A DNA stretch of 53,253 bases from assembly GCF_947504105.1 (NCBI RefSeq), contig NZ_CANNGP010000032.1, positions 1 through 53,253 on the forward strand, read 5' to 3'. Both the position numbers and the translations under genes were made by a program. Positions 25,516-35,170 of the stretch are shown here, in pieces. The notes under the pieces are model-generated. The model did not search any database. It had not been told where the DNA came from and saw only the letters and a list, made by a program, of their open reading frames with translations. Every line of letters starts with the position of its first letter. The first letter of the stretch is position 1. The DNA is from an uncultured Tateyamaria sp. (GTDB taxonomy: Bacteria > Pseudomonadota > Alphaproteobacteria > Rhodobacterales > Rhodobacteraceae).

Positions 25516-26585
25516 TGGACTTCAACCTGACCGAAGAACGGCAGATGCTGCAGGACACGCTGCGGCGCTACCTGCGTGAGCAGTACGGTACCGAACGACG
25601 GAACGAGATCCTGGCCTCCGACACCGGCTTCTCGGCCGACATCTGGGCCGAACTGGCAGAACTTGGTGTCCTTGGTGCACTTTTCACCGAGGATCAGGGC
25701 GGCTTTGGCGGCGCGGGGTTCGACATCGCCGTGGTGTTCGAGGAACTGGGCCGCGCAGGCGTGGTCGAGCCGGTGCTGGACTCCGCCTTGGTAGGGGGGC
25801 GGCTGCTGGCCGCTGCAGGCAAGGCGGATATGGTCGAACAGGTTATCGGCGGCGCGATCCATCTCGCCGTCGCTCATGGCGAACCCGACAGCCGCTATGA
25901 TCTGGACCACGTCAACACGACGGCTACAGACAACAAACTGACGGGCCGCAAGGCTGTGGTGATGAATGCCGAGGCGGCAGATCACCTGATTGTCTCAGCC
26001 AAGGATGGCGACGCCATCGCGCTCTACCTCGTGGACAAGGGCGCGCAGGGCCTCGACATCCAAGGATACCCGCTTCTTGCCGGAGGCCGCGCCGCCGAAG
26101 TCACCCTCGACAACACGCCCGGTGCGCCGCTCGGTCTGACGCTCACCGACTTTGAGGCCGCCAACCGCCTCGCAATCATCGCGCAATGCGCCGAAGCGCT
26201 TGGCGCCATGGAAACCGCCACCGCGCTCACCAAGGACTACCTGATGACGCGCAAGCAATTCGGGCGACCCATCGGCACGTTCCAGGCGCTGGCCCACCGC
26301 ATGTCCGACCTGTTGATCGAGATGGAACAGGCACGCTCTGCCGTCATCAACGCCGCAGGCTACGCCGACGATAAGGACGCCGACCTGCATCTGTCGGCTT
26401 CCAAAAACCTGATCGGGCGCATTGGCCGTCTGGTGGCTGAGGAAGCGATCCAGATGCATGGCGGTATTGCCATGACGCAGGAATACGAGCTTGCCCACAT
26501 CGCCAAGCGCATCGTCATGGCCGACCACCGCTTTGGCGACACGGACTATCATCTGGAGCGGTTCATTGCCCTCTCTGCCGCCTGA
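25515..26585 (+). CDS. acyl-CoA dehydrogenase, smaller member of a pair
   Basis: The protein (356 aa) has the acyl-CoA dehydrogenase fold with a shortened middle domain. It opens MDFNLTEERQMLQDTLRRYL, has LMTRKQFGRPIGTFQALAHR for the FAD-facing C-terminal helices, and ends with AIQMHGGIAMTQEYELAHIA. The diphosphate-binding motif typical of the larger partner is less clear in the middle domain, as expected if this subunit supports the other. It sits between the larger dehydrogenase (TAATG overlap) and a thioesterase gene that begins within its last 20 bases. Confidence 0.9.
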   Translation: MDFNLTEERQMLQDTLRRYLREQYGTERRNEILASDTGFSADIWAELAELGVLGALFTEDQGGFGGAGFDIAVVFEELGRAGVVEPVLDSALVGGRLLAAAGKADMVEQVIGGAIHLAVAHGEPDSRYDLDHVNTTATDNKLTGRKAVVMNAEAADHLIVSAKDGDAIALYLVDKGAQGLDIQGYPLLAGGRAAEVTLDNTPGAPLGLTLTDFEAANRLAIIAQCAEALGAMETATALTKDYLMTRKQFGRPIGTFQALAHRMSDLLIEMEQARSAVINAAGYADDKDADLHLSASKNLIGRIGRLVAEEAIQMHGGIAMTQEYELAHIAKRIVMADHRFGDTDYHLERFIALSAA

Positions 26586-26997
26586 CGGACCCGGCATCAT
26601 CCGCGACGAGACGGGTGCGCAAACGCTGCTCGGCTACGTCGTGGACATCCGCGAAGCGGACGGCGTGTCGCGGTGCTGGCTCGACATCGGCGCGCAGCAT
26701 GGCAACCGCCATGGCGGTCTGCACGGAGGCATTATGTCTGCCATGCTCGACAATGCGATGGGTTTTGCCGCAGCCCGCACAGGTGACGACAACGGCGACA
26801 CGAAAGTGGCGACGTTGACCATGACCACCAACTACCTTGCCCCCGCACGCGGCGGTTTGGTGGTGGCGACAGGCGAAGTCTCGGGCGGTGGGCGCAGCAC
26901 CATCTTTACCGAAGGCCGGTTAGAGGATGCAAACGGCACGGTCCTCGCCACATCCACGGGTGTTTACAAAAGGGTGCGTAATGCGTCGGGTCAGTGA
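26566..26997 (+). CDS. PaaI-family hotdog thioesterase
   Basis: A hotdog-fold thioesterase of about 143 residues. The signature is HGNRHGGLHGGIMSAMLDNA near 43-62, with the catalytic acid in the following helix, and TMTTNYLAPARGG further on. These enzymes hydrolyse acyl- or aryl-CoA esters, often to rescue CoA from dead-end intermediates. The start is uncertain: TTG 26566 is chosen because it has GGAG (26555-26558) upstream and gives the usual length. A longer frame from 26491 would have a 25-residue extension in another gene's sequence. It overlaps the synthetase gene by 17 bases. Confidence 0.85.
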   Translation: MPSLPPDGPGIIRDETGAQTLLGYVVDIREADGVSRCWLDIGAQHGNRHGGLHGGIMSAMLDNAMGFAAARTGDDNGDTKVATLTMTTNYLAPARGGLVVATGEVSGGGRSTIFTEGRLEDANGTVLATSTGVYKRVRNASGQ

Positions 26998-28477
26998 CCT
27001 TCTGGCCCGGCAGGTCGCTGAGAGACCCACGGCCTTGGCTCTGGAAGACTCAACAGGCGCATGTCTGACATATGGCGAGTTGGATGCGGCGGCACAGGAC
27101 CTCGCAGATGTCTTGACTGGCAAGGGCATCGGCGCAGGCGACCGCGTCATGATCGTTTCTGAAAACTGCGCCGCCGCAGTTGCGGCCTTGTTTGCCACAT
27201 GGCGTATCGGGGCCATCGCAGTGCCGGTCAACGCCCGCCAGACTGCGGCGGAATTGGCCCGCGTAGATGCCCACGCCGCGCCGAAGGCAGTGTTCTTCAC
27301 GACACAGGTCTCGCCAGATGCGGCAAACCACAGCAAAATCGCACAGGTGGGGACAGCACATTTAGAACCGACCACCATATCCGGAGTATCGGGTGAGCTG
27401 GCGCTACACTGTCCCCGCGGGGACAGTTTCGCCGGGGACACGGACATCGCTGTCCTTCTTTACACCACAGGCACCACAGGGGACCCCAAGGGCGTCATGC
27501 TCACCCATGCCAACGTCTGTTTTGGCGGTCGAACCAGCGCCGAACTGCGCGGCATGACGATCGATGATCTCATCTACGGTGTCCTCCCCACCACCCACGT
27601 CTTTGGACTGTGTTCGGTGGTTGTCGCCGCGATCCACGCCGGTGCTCCGGTACGGCTTGTTCCCCGGTTTGTGGTGGCAGATGTGTTCGACGCGCTGCGA
27701 GACGGAATCACCCTGTTCTCTGCTGTGCCGCAGATGCACGCCCTTCTGATGGCCCACGCCAAGTCACTTGGGGAAACGGCACTCGGGTCAGACACGCTCC
27801 GTTATGTCTCTTCGGGCGCGGCGCCGCTTGATCCCACGTGGAAGCGTGAGGCCGAGGCGTTCTATGGCGTGGCGATCCAGAATGGTTACGGCATGACGGA
27901 AAGCACTGCTGGGACGGCAGCCACCCGCAACATTATTGGCGACCCCGATACCTCCGTTGGCCCCGCTTTGCCGGGCATCGAAATCGCGATTGACGATACC
28001 GTGCCCGGCGGCGAAGTGCTGACCCGCGGACCGCACGTGATGAAGGGCTACTTCCGCAATCCCGATGAGACGGCCAAGGTCTTGGATGACGATGGATGGT
28101 TGCGGACAGGCGACCTTGGGCAGATCGATGCAGAGGGCAAGTTGCACATTCTGGGTCGAGCGAAGGAGTTGATCATCCACGGTGGTTTCAATGTCTTTCC
28201 GCCCGAGGTCGAGGCGGCGTTGAACGATCATCCTGACGTTGTGCAAGCTGCTGTTGTCGGACGGGTAAAAAACGGCGACGAAGAAGTGTTGGCCTTTGTG
28301 CAGGTGCCGGTTGGCAGCGCCCTTTCCGAAGAGGATCTGCGGGCCTTCGTCAAGGATAGGCTGGCGGGGTACAAACGACCTGCGCGATACGTATTGGCCA
28401 CCGCGCTTCCAGCTGCGCCAACAGGCAAGATTCTCAAGCACAAGCTCATTGAAACCTTCGCTGATCACCTGAATTGA
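26981..28477 (+). CDS. acyl-CoA synthetase (AMP-forming)
   Basis: A 498-residue member of the ANL adenylating superfamily. The phosphate loop is LLYTTGTTGDPKGVML near residues 165-180, the core has NGYGMTESTAG near 305, TGDLGQID near 395 and the hinge GRAKELIIHGGFNVFPPEVE; PTGKILKHKL near the end holds the catalytic lysine. It activates a carboxylic acid to its CoA ester and so supplies the operon's beta-oxidation enzymes. ATG 26981 with an AAAGGG site is preferred over an upstream start at 26927 in the thioesterase gene. Chain length cannot be told. It is the last gene of the operon, with 15 bases to the convergent rpe stop. Confidence 0.92.
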   Translation: MRRVSDLLARQVAERPTALALEDSTGACLTYGELDAAAQDLADVLTGKGIGAGDRVMIVSENCAAAVAALFATWRIGAIAVPVNARQTAAELARVDAHAAPKAVFFTTQVSPDAANHSKIAQVGTAHLEPTTISGVSGELALHCPRGDSFAGDTDIAVLLYTTGTTGDPKGVMLTHANVCFGGRTSAELRGMTIDDLIYGVLPTTHVFGLCSVVVAAIHAGAPVRLVPRFVVADVFDALRDGITLFSAVPQMHALLMAHAKSLGETALGSDTLRYVSSGAAPLDPTWKREAEAFYGVAIQNGYGMTESTAGTAATRNIIGDPDTSVGPALPGIEIAIDDTVPGGEVLTRGPHVMKGYFRNPDETAKVLDDDGWLRTGDLGQIDAEGKLHILGRAKELIIHGGFNVFPPEVEAALNDHPDVVQAAVVGRVKNGDEEVLAFVQVPVGSALSEEDLRAFVKDRLAGYKRPARYVLATALPAAPTGKILKHKLIETFADHLN

Positions 28478-28492
28478 CAAGCCTTGAAAGGG

Positions 28493-29182
28493 CTACGTCC
28501 AGACACCTTCCGCAGCCGCGCGGATGTTGCGGATGTTTTCGCCGTACGGGTCCGGGTTGCTAACCGATCCACCGCGGAACACTGCAGAGCCTGCGACAAG
28601 CACGTCCGCCCCGGCCTGTGCCACCAGCGGCGCCGTGGTCGGATCAACGCCGCCGTCAATCTCGATGTGCACCGGGCGGTCGCCAATCATCGTGCGCAGG
28701 GCTTGGATCTTGGCCGTCATGTCGATGAACTTTTGCCCGCCAAAGCCGGGGTTCACGGTCATCACACAGATCAAATCGACCATGTCCATCAACTCTTCGA
28801 CCGCGGCGGCGGGGGCGCCGGGGTTGAGGGCAACGCCGGCCTTCATGCCTGCCCCACGGATGGCCTGTAGCGTGCGGTGGATGTGTGGTCCCGCCTCCAC
28901 ATGGGCCGTCAGCACATCAGCGCCTGCATCTGCAAAGGCCTGTATGTAGGGATCAACGGGCGCGATCATCAGGTGCACGTCCATCACGCCCTGGATATGC
29001 GGGCGGATCGCGGCACATGTTGCGGGGCCGAAGGTGATGTTGGGCACAAAATGTCCGTCCATCACATCGACGTGAATCCAATCTGCGCCCTGCGCCTCGA
29101 CGGCTGCGCATTCTGCACCGAAATTGGCAAAGTCGGCGGCGAGGATGGAGGGGGCGATCTTGATCGAGCGGTCGAAGGTCAT
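28493..29182 (-). CDS. rpe: ribulose-phosphate 3-epimerase
   Basis: A 229-residue TIM-barrel enzyme that interconverts D-ribulose 5-phosphate and D-xylulose 5-phosphate in the pentose phosphate pathway. All hallmarks are present: APSILAADFANFG, WIHVDVMDGHFVPNITFGP, VMTVNPGFGGQKFI and IEIDGGVDPTTAPL. The metal-binding His/Asp pairs lie in these motifs. It is a single gene on the minus strand between the beta-oxidation operon and xylB. Its position fits use of the xylulose 5-phosphate made by the adjacent xylose genes, although the gene is also a housekeeping one. Confidence 0.96.
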   Translation of the reverse strand: MTFDRSIKIAPSILAADFANFGAECAAVEAQGADWIHVDVMDGHFVPNITFGPATCAAIRPHIQGVMDVHLMIAPVDPYIQAFADAGADVLTAHVEAGPHIHRTLQAIRGAGMKAGVALNPGAPAAAVEELMDMVDLICVMTVNPGFGGQKFIDMTAKIQALRTMIGDRPVHIEIDGGVDPTTAPLVAQAGADVLVAGSAVFRGGSVSNPDPYGENIRNIRAAAEGVWT

Positions 29183-29239
29183 GCCGGGCTCCTTGCATGT
29201 TTGGGTGCGATATATCGGTCCGGCGGCCCAGTGGGAAGG

Positions 29240-29255
29240 GGCCCTTCGGGGAGGA
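29240..29255. repeat. short intergenic repeat, copy 2
   Basis: GGCCCTTCGGGGAG (29240-29253) followed by GATTTTTT, the same core as at 22061. It lies just upstream of rpe in the rpe-xylB divergent interval. GAAGGGGCCCTTC here is a near-perfect palindrome. Confidence 0.45.
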
Positions 29256-29364
29256 TTTTTTAAAACAGGGAAGGTGGGCCGGGTGGGGGTACACCGCCTT
29301 GGATGATTTGCGATTTGCGGGTGTGTTTACGTGTCAGTCAGAAACTGAGGGGCGTACATCACAA

Positions 29365-29385
29365 TTAGTTTGACAATCGAATTAA
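29365..29385. promoter_or_regulatory. candidate ROK-repressor operator upstream of xylB
   Basis: TTAGTTTGA at 29365-29373, a 3-base spacer, then TCGAATTAA at 29377-29385 form an imperfect palindrome 33 bases before the xylB start. The same 9+3+9 layout with nearly the same bases is found upstream of xylF at 36453-36473. A further perfect 7-bp inverted repeat (CGTACAT 29353-29359, ATGTACG 29395-29401) brackets this site. Confidence 0.6.
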
Positions 29386-29418
29386 ATGTCGCGAATGTAC
29401 GTTCAAGGGAGGATGTCG

Positions 29419-30867
29419 ATGTATCTCGGACTTGATCTGGGCACGTCGGGCGTGAAGGCGTTGTTGGTGGATGGCGATGGCCGCGCCGTTCGCAGTGCTG
29501 ATGCAGCCTATGACGTGTCAAACCCCCATGCGGGGTGGAGCGAACAGGACCCGGCCGATTGGGTTGCGGGTATTGGCGCTGTGCTGGCCTCGTTGCGACA
29601 GAACCATCCGTCAACGTATGGCGCCATCAGGGCGCTGTCCTTTTCCGGTCATATGCATGGCGCGGTCATGGTTGACGACGCGGGCGCCGTGCTGCGTTCC
29701 TGCATCTTGTGGAATGACACGCGCAGCCACATCGAAGCGGCGGCCATGGATGCAGACCCGATCGCCCGCGCTGTGAGTGGAAACATCGTATTCCCCGGCT
29801 TTACCGCACCCAAGCTGGCCTGGGTAGCGAAGAATGAACCTGACATATTTACCCGGGTGGCGCGGGTCATGTTGCCCAAGGATTACCTGTTGTGGTGGTT
29901 GACGGGCCGCTATGCGACCGAGATGTCGGATGCGGCGGGTACGGCCTGGCTGGATGTCGGTGCGCGGGCGTGGTCGGATGACCTGCTGGCCCTTGGAGGC
30001 ATGTCCCGTGACCAGATGCTGGACCTTCTGGAAGGCACGGATGTTGTGGGTGAGGTGCAGGCCGCGCGGGCTGATCTGGGCCTGCCTGCAGGCTGCAAGG
30101 TTGTTGCGGGTGGCGCAGACAATGCGGTGGCCGCCTGTGGTGTCGGCGCCTTGGGCGAAGGGGACGGTTTCGTGTCCCTTGGCACGTCTGGCGTCGTGCT
30201 GGCGGGGCGCGGAAGCTATGCCCCCGATGCGGACAGCGCGGTGCACACTTTCTGCCACGCGGTGCCGGGGCGTTGGTATCAGATGGGTGTGGTTCTGGCT
30301 GCAGCTGACAGTTTGAACTGGCTGAGCCGTATCACCGGGCAGGGGGCAGGTGAGTTGTCATCCGCTTTGGGTAATACGCTCGCTTCGCCAAGTGACGTTA
30401 AATTTTATCCCTACCTATCGGGCGAACGTACACCGCACAATGACGCGCAGGTGCGCGGTGGGTTTACAGGCCTCGACATCGCCTCGGGTCCCGAGGATCT
30501 GACCCACGCCGTGATGAACGGGGTCAGTTTTGCCCTGCGTGACAGCTTTGAGGCGTTGAAGGCGACCGGGGCGCAATTGCCGTCGGCCCTCGCCATCGGG
30601 GGCGGCAGCCGGTCGGATTATTGGACCCGGATGCTGGCCACGACCCTGAATATTCCGCTGGAGCGGCCCGATGAGGGCGCGTTTGGTGCGGCCTTGGGGG
30701 CAGCGCGGATTGCCATGTGCGGTGACACCGGTGCCGATCCGGCCAGCGTGATGACCAAGCCACCGATCGCTGATGTGATCCACCCGCAGGCTGACCTCGT
30801 TGCGGCCTACGATGATGCTTATTCTGCCTTTTCAGGCGCTTACTCCAAACTGAAAGCCATGCCATGA
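29419..30867 (+). CDS. xylB: xylulokinase
   Basis: A 482-residue FGGY-family kinase, close to the 484 residues of E. coli Xyl[16 protein letters not shown] opens the actin-like fold, SGHMHGAVM and LWNDTR form the sugar pocket, [15 protein letters not shown] and [14 protein letters not shown] follow, and [11 protein letters not shown] is the ATP site. It phosphorylates D-xylulose with ATP to D-xylulose 5-phosphate. ATG 29419 is chosen because AGGGAGG lies 6 bases upstream; an ATG at 29413 would be too close. It is coupled to xylA by ATGA at 30864-30867. The candidate operator upstream suggests control by the ROK repressor. Confidence 0.95.
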   Translation: MYLGLDLGTSGVKALLVDGDGRAVRSADAAYDVSNPHAGWSEQDPADWVAGIGAVLASLRQNHPSTYGAIRALSFSGHMHGAVMVDDAGAVLRSCILWNDTRSHIEAAAMDADPIARAVSGNIVFPGFTAPKLAWVAKNEPDIFTRVARVMLPKDYLLWWLTGRYATEMSDAAGTAWLDVGARAWSDDLLALGGMSRDQMLDLLEGTDVVGEVQAARADLGLPAGCKVVAGGADNAVAACGVGALGEGDGFVSLGTSGVVLAGRGSYAPDADSAVHTFCHAVPGRWYQMGVVLAAADSLNWLSRITGQGAGELSSALGNTLASPSDVKFYPYLSGERTPHNDAQVRGGFTGLDIASGPEDLTHAVMNGVSFALRDSFEALKATGAQLPSALAIGGGSRSDYWTRMLATTLNIPLERPDEGAFGAALGAARIAMCGDTGADPASVMTKPPIADVIHPQADLVAAYDDAYSAFSGAYSKLKAMP

Positions 30868-32171
30868 CCACTGGATTCTTTGACGCCGTCCCATCCGCCA
30901 CATTCGAAGGCCCGGACAGTACCAACCCGATGGCCTTCCGCCATTACAACCCGGACGAAATGGTCATGGGCAAGCGGATGGAAGACCATCTGCGCTTTGC
31001 TGTTGCGTACTGGCATTCTTTTGCGTGGGAGGGGGGCGATCCCTTCGGCGGTCAGACGTTTATTCGCCCGTGGCATCCACAGGACGATATGGGCCGGGCC
31101 AAGATGAAAGCCGATGTGGCGTTCGAGATGTTCCAGCGTCTGGGCGCGCCGTATTTCTGCTGGCACGATGCCGATGTGCGGCCCGAAGGCGCGACATTTT
31201 CCGAAAGCCTGGATCGCTTGAACGAGATCACGGATTACTTCCAGGGCAAGATGGAAGAGACTGGCGTGGGCTGCTTGTGGGGCACCGCCAACATGTTCAG
31301 CCACCGGCGTTGGATGTCAGGTGCATCGACCAATCCCGATCCTGATGTTTTTGCTTATGCCGCCGCCACTGTAAAGGGCTGCATGGATGCGACCCAAAAG
31401 CTGGGCGGCCAGAACTATGTCCTGTGGGGCGGGCGCGAGGGGTACGAGACCCTGCTCAATACCGATATGGGACAAGAACTGGACCATATGGGTCGCTTCC
31501 TGTCCATGGTGGTCGAATACAAGCACAAGATTGGCTTTAAAGGGCAGATATTGGTTGAACCGAAGCCGCAGGAGCCTTCGAAGCATCAGTATGATTACGA
31601 CGCTGCGACCTGCATCGGGTTTCTGCGCAAGTATGGCCTGGAGGATGAGGTGAAGCTGAACCTTGAGCAAGGGCATGCGATCCTCGCAGGCCATTCGTTT
31701 GAGCACGAGATTGCCGTGGCCGGGGCCGAAGGGATGCTGGGGTCCATCGACATGAACCGCAATGACTATCAGTCGGGTTGGGACACGGATCAGTTCCCCA
31801 ACAATGTGCCTGAAGTGGCGCTGTGCTACTACCACATCCTGCAGGCCGGGGGCCTTGGTCTGGGGGGCACCAACTTTGACGCCAAGCTGCGCCGTCAGTC
31901 TTTGGATGCCGAGGATTTGATTGCCGCCCATGTGGGTGCCATGGACATTTGCGCGCGCGGACTGAAAGCTGCAGCCGCGATGCTTGAGGACGGCGGTTTG
32001 GAAGACGCGTTGACGGCGCGGTACGCCGGGTGGGAAACAGCAGAGGCGCAGGCTATGCTAGGCAGTGATCTGGCGTCGATTTCCGACCGTGTCATCGCCG
32101 ACGGGATCGAACCGCAGCCTCATTCGGGCCGGCAGGAGATTTTGGAGAACTATGTCTCGCGTTTCGTGTAA
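30864..32171 (+). CDS. xylA: xylose isomerase
   Basis: A 435-residue class II xylose isomerase that converts D-xylose to D-xylulose. Visible signatures are [19 protein letters not shown] near 150, [16 protein letters not shown] near 190, the metal-binding [16 protein letters not shown] near 230, [17 protein letters not shown] near 270 and GSIDMNRND near 295. It is the second gene of the xylBA operon, overlapping xylB by ATGA. Its last 20 bases overlap the start of a di-heme cytochrome c peroxidase gene, which is an unusual companion for the pathway. Confidence 0.97.
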   Translation: MTTGFFDAVPSATFEGPDSTNPMAFRHYNPDEMVMGKRMEDHLRFAVAYWHSFAWEGGDPFGGQTFIRPWHPQDDMGRAKMKADVAFEMFQRLGAPYFCWHDADVRPEGATFSESLDRLNEITDYFQGKMEETGVGCLWGTANMFSHRRWMSGASTNPDPDVFAYAAATVKGCMDATQKLGGQNYVLWGGREGYETLLNTDMGQELDHMGRFLSMVVEYKHKIGFKGQILVEPKPQEPSKHQYDYDAATCIGFLRKYGLEDEVKLNLEQGHAILAGHSFEHEIAVAGAEGMLGSIDMNRNDYQSGWDTDQFPNNVPEVALCYYHILQAGGLGLGGTNFDAKLRRQSLDAEDLIAAHVGAMDICARGLKAAAAMLEDGGLEDALTARYAGWETAEAQAMLGSDLASISDRVIADGIEPQPHSGRQEILENYVSRFV

Positions 32172-33456
32172 GGCGCTTTCCTTTGCTCTGATGGCGGGCC
32201 CGGTTTGGGCTGCCGATCTGCCGTTCGAGGAACCGGTGTTTCCGGAGGTTGATAGTGCGCAGGTCGAGTTGGGTCGTTTGCTGTTCTACGATCCGATTCT
32301 GTCGGGGTCGAAGACGGTCAGTTGTGCGACCTGCCACCACCCGAAATTTGCCACGGGCGACGGGGTGTCACTGGGTCTTGGCGATGGGGCAAAGGGCCTT
32401 GGCCCCGACCGGGTGGCCGACACGGACAATCTGCCGGAACAACGTATCCCCCGCAACGCGCCGCCACTGTTCAACCTTGGTGCCACCGAGTTTACCGTGT
32501 TCTTTCACGACGGACGGCTGGAGGAGGACGCGAGCCGCCCCTCCGGCATCCGTACGCCGCTGGGGTCCGAGATGGAGATGGGCTTTGCTTCGGCCCTGTC
32601 GGCGCAATCCATGTTTCCCGTGCTGTCGGCGGATGAGATGGCGGGGCACTACAGCGAGAACGAGATTTCACAGGCGGTGCGCCAGGGGCTGATCACCGGG
32701 CCGGGTGGGGCGTGGGATTTGCTGTCGCAACGGATCGAGGCGATTCCGGAATACCGCGCTCGTTTTGATGATGTGATTGGGAAAGAGCCAATTCATTTTA
32801 CCGACATCTCGGATGCGGTCGCTGCCTTCCTCGACTTTGAGTGGCGCGGGGTTGCCAGCCCATTTGACCTCTACCTGCGCAACGGTACCGAGATGGAACC
32901 GGCGGCGATGCGCGGGATGGACCTGTTCTATGGCAAGGCGCAATGTGCTGATTGCCACTCGGGCCGCTTCCAGACCGACCATGGTTTCCACGCCATCGCC
33001 ATGCCGCAGATCGGGCCGGGCAAGGCCGCTCGCTTTGAAAGCCACGCGCAGGATACAGGCCGAATGCGGGTGACGGGGGATCCCGAGGACGCCTATGCCT
33101 TCCGCACGCCGCCTCTACGAAATGTAGTGAAGACGGCTCCGTATGGACACTCGGGCGCTTATGCCACGCTGGAAGGCGCTGTGCGTCATCACCTTGATCC
33201 GGTGGAACGCTTGCGCAGCTACGGCATCAGTCAGGCGGTCATGCCTGGGTTTGATGCAAACGACATGCGGGTGCTGTCCGACGCGACAGAGGTGGATCGC
33301 ATTGCAGCGGCCAATGATCTGGCACCGATCTTACTCACGGACGGGGAAGTCGACGATATCCTCGCCTTCCTGAATGCGCTTACCGATCCACAAAGCGTCC
33401 GTGGGGCGTTGGGTGTGCCGTCGGCGGTCCCAAGCGGATTGCTCGTGGATCGTTAA
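32152..33456 (+). CDS. di-heme cytochrome c peroxidase (CCP/MauG family)
   Basis: A 434-residue periplasmic protein with signal peptide (about 1-20, VWAADLP) and two c-type heme sites: CATCHH near residue 57 and CADCHS near 265. The segments [13 protein letters not shown] and FRTPPLRNV are typical of the CCP/MauG family. CCPs reduce hydrogen peroxide with electrons from cytochrome c or cupredoxin; MauG-like members oxidise other proteins. ATG 32152 has a TTGGAGAA site and lies inside the 3' end of xylA, so it is co-translated with the xylose operon. It faces the FG-GAP/UnbV protein gene across a hairpin-rich gap. Confidence 0.93.
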   Translation: MSRVSCKALSFALMAGPVWAADLPFEEPVFPEVDSAQVELGRLLFYDPILSGSKTVSCATCHHPKFATGDGVSLGLGDGAKGLGPDRVADTDNLPEQRIPRNAPPLFNLGATEFTVFFHDGRLEEDASRPSGIRTPLGSEMEMGFASALSAQSMFPVLSADEMAGHYSENEISQAVRQGLITGPGGAWDLLSQRIEAIPEYRARFDDVIGKEPIHFTDISDAVAAFLDFEWRGVASPFDLYLRNGTEMEPAAMRGMDLFYGKAQCADCHSGRFQTDHGFHAIAMPQIGPGKAARFESHAQDTGRMRVTGDPEDAYAFRTPPLRNVVKTAPYGHSGAYATLEGAVRHHLDPVERLRSYGISQAVMPGFDANDMRVLSDATEVDRIAAANDLAPILLTDGEVDDILAFLNALTDPQSVRGALGVPSAVPSGLLVDR

Positions 33457-33547
33457 GGCTACCGGACCCGCACCGTCAGCAAGGATCTGCGTTAACCTGT
33501 GTCTCTCCGCGCGTTTGAGGGTGCATGGGGGTGTACCGATGCTGTAC

Positions 33548-33607
33548 GGGGGCTGACACCCCGGTTTGGCGCCGAAACCTCTATGAACAAGGGGTGACAC
33601 CCCGTTC
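33548..33607. terminator. hairpin cluster between two convergent genes
   Basis: Between the convergent peroxidase and FG-GAP genes, GGGGGCTGACACCCC (33548-33562) and GGGGTGACACCCC (33591-33603) each fold, the second being a perfect GGGGTG/CACCCC stem extended by GAAC/GTTC (33585-33607). A GGCGCC palindrome sits between them. No T-run follows, so this is a candidate bidirectional or Rho-aided stop signal rather than a classical terminator. Confidence 0.45.
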
Positions 33608-33616
33608 ACAACGGTA

Positions 33617-35170
33617 TCAACGCTGCAATGTCACCACCCCGTTGACGCCAACATTCTGCCAATTGGTCCATGTCCCGTGCGGCCAGCGAACGCGCAGCCG
33701 GACCGTTTCGACATCTCCCAACCCGAAATGCTGAGGCCCCGAAACACCACCCGCATGACCGCCACCCACGGTGATTTCACGGGCTTGTATCGCCGTCCCA
33801 TCGTCCACCTCGATCCACGTTCCGACGGCCTGTGTGTTCGGGTCTTTCTGCGTTACGGCTACAGCAATCCAGCTTCCTTCGGATGGAGTCACGTTCTGCC
33901 ATATCTCCAGCGGCGCACGCCGGTTCACCACCGCCAGATCAAGTAGACCATCGCCGTTGAAGTCGGCCAATGCGGCCCCGCGGCTACGATGCATTGAGGC
34001 AACGCCCGCGGCATCTCCAACCTCCTGAAAGCTGCCATTTTCCAGCCCGATCAATAGGTTGTTTGGGTCATCCATGGCGTTGCCGGGCATCTGTTGCACA
34101 TTGCCTTTGGCAATGAAGGCGTCGTCCAATCCATCGTTATTCACATCCCCGAAGGCGATATGCCAGCCGGTCGAAGGCCGCCCATCGCCGCCCACGTAGG
34201 GCCGCTGCGCCGTCGTGCCCATGGCAAAGGGAACATCGGCAAAACCGGGGCCATCACCCACCTGTTTCATCAGGCGTTGATCGCCCATGGAAGACAGATA
34301 CACCTCGTCCCGGCCATCCCGGTCCAGATCCCGCGCGGCAATGCCCATGCCCCAGAGCATGTGGCGCGCCCAGCCGTCATCCTCGGTATAAAGTCGGGGC
34401 GTATCTTCCATCGCCCAAAGCTGCTCTTCTCCCTGCCGAACATAGTAGTGCCGGTCATTCGATACGCGCAGGTCGGCACGGCCGGTGCGGGACCAGTCGG
34501 TAAACAGCATCGACAACGCGCAATGCCCCGGCGCCAGATCCGTCACGGCATAGGTCGCCGCATCCGGGCGCCAAAGGTGGTTCACATCGCAGGCTTCGAA
34601 AGGCCCTTCGGGATCGCTGCGGTCGACGTAATGACCAAAGGCGAGGGTGGGCGCGGTCTGGCCGACCTCCCACGTGGCTGAGAAGGCGGTGCTCCACCGA
34701 TCGTCAAAGCGGAAGGGCATCGGTTCAAAACTGCAATCTCCGCGCCCGCGCAGGATCACGTCTGGACCCACGCGCAGCACGACCAGATCAAGATGGCCGT
34801 CATTGTCGATGTCCATCGGGTAGACCCCGGTGGTGCCAATCAGGCTGAGGGCAGAGTCTGCGACCGGTTCAAATGTGATCCTGTCTTTGGATGTGTTCCT
34901 CAGCAGTAAAAGTGGGTTTGTCCCACCGGCGGCAACCAGGTCGGGCCGTGCGTCTCCATTGCAGTCGAGAACTGCGAGGCCGCCCCCAACGAAATGCTCC
35001 CAACCGCCGTCGTAGACATGGGGCGGGACATCCACCGGCACAAAGCGCACGTCATCCGCTGCAAGAGGTTGGGATGCACAGAGCAATAGGGCTGCAACGG
35101 CGCCCCGCTGCGCAGAAGCACGTCCATGCCCTTCGTCAGACTTTTTGAATAATCGAGGCACGTTACGCAT
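33617..35170 (-). CDS. secreted FG-GAP/VCBS repeat protein with ASPIC/UnbV domain (CRTAC1-like)
   Basis: A 517-residue exported protein. After an N-terminal hydrophobic segment ending LAADD, it has several calcium-binding FG-GAP blades: DCNGDARPD near 60, DIDNDGHLD near 110, DLDRDGRDE near 265, DVNNDGLDD near 330 and DFNGDGLLD near 390. The C-terminus is an ASPIC/UnbV-type domain (EITVGGGHAGGVSGPQHFGL). It is expected to form a beta-propeller; function is unknown. ATG 35170 overlaps the ROK repressor stop by 8 bases, so the two form one unit. It converges on the di-heme peroxidase. Confidence 0.88.
   Translation of the reverse strand: MRNVPRLFKKSDEGHGRASAQRGAVAALLLCASQPLAADDVRFVPVDVPPHVYDGGWEHFVGGGLAVLDCNGDARPDLVAAGGTNPLLLLRNTSKDRITFEPVADSALSLIGTTGVYPMDIDNDGHLDLVVLRVGPDVILRGRGDCSFEPMPFRFDDRWSTAFSATWEVGQTAPTLAFGHYVDRSDPEGPFEACDVNHLWRPDAATYAVTDLAPGHCALSMLFTDWSRTGRADLRVSNDRHYYVRQGEEQLWAMEDTPRLYTEDDGWARHMLWGMGIAARDLDRDGRDEVYLSSMGDQRLMKQVGDGPGFADVPFAMGTTAQRPYVGGDGRPSTGWHIAFGDVNNDGLDDAFIAKGNVQQMPGNAMDDPNNLLIGLENGSFQEVGDAAGVASMHRSRGAALADFNGDGLLDLAVVNRRAPLEIWQNVTPSEGSWIAVAVTQKDPNTQAVGTWIEVDDGTAIQAREITVGGGHAGGVSGPQHFGLGDVETVRLRVRWPHGTWTNWQNVGVNGVVTLQR

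Noticed and set aside
26491-26565. Earlier start of the PaaI-type thioesterase
   Set aside because: The added residues are low-complexity and lie within the dehydrogenase coding region; TTG 26566 has a binding site.
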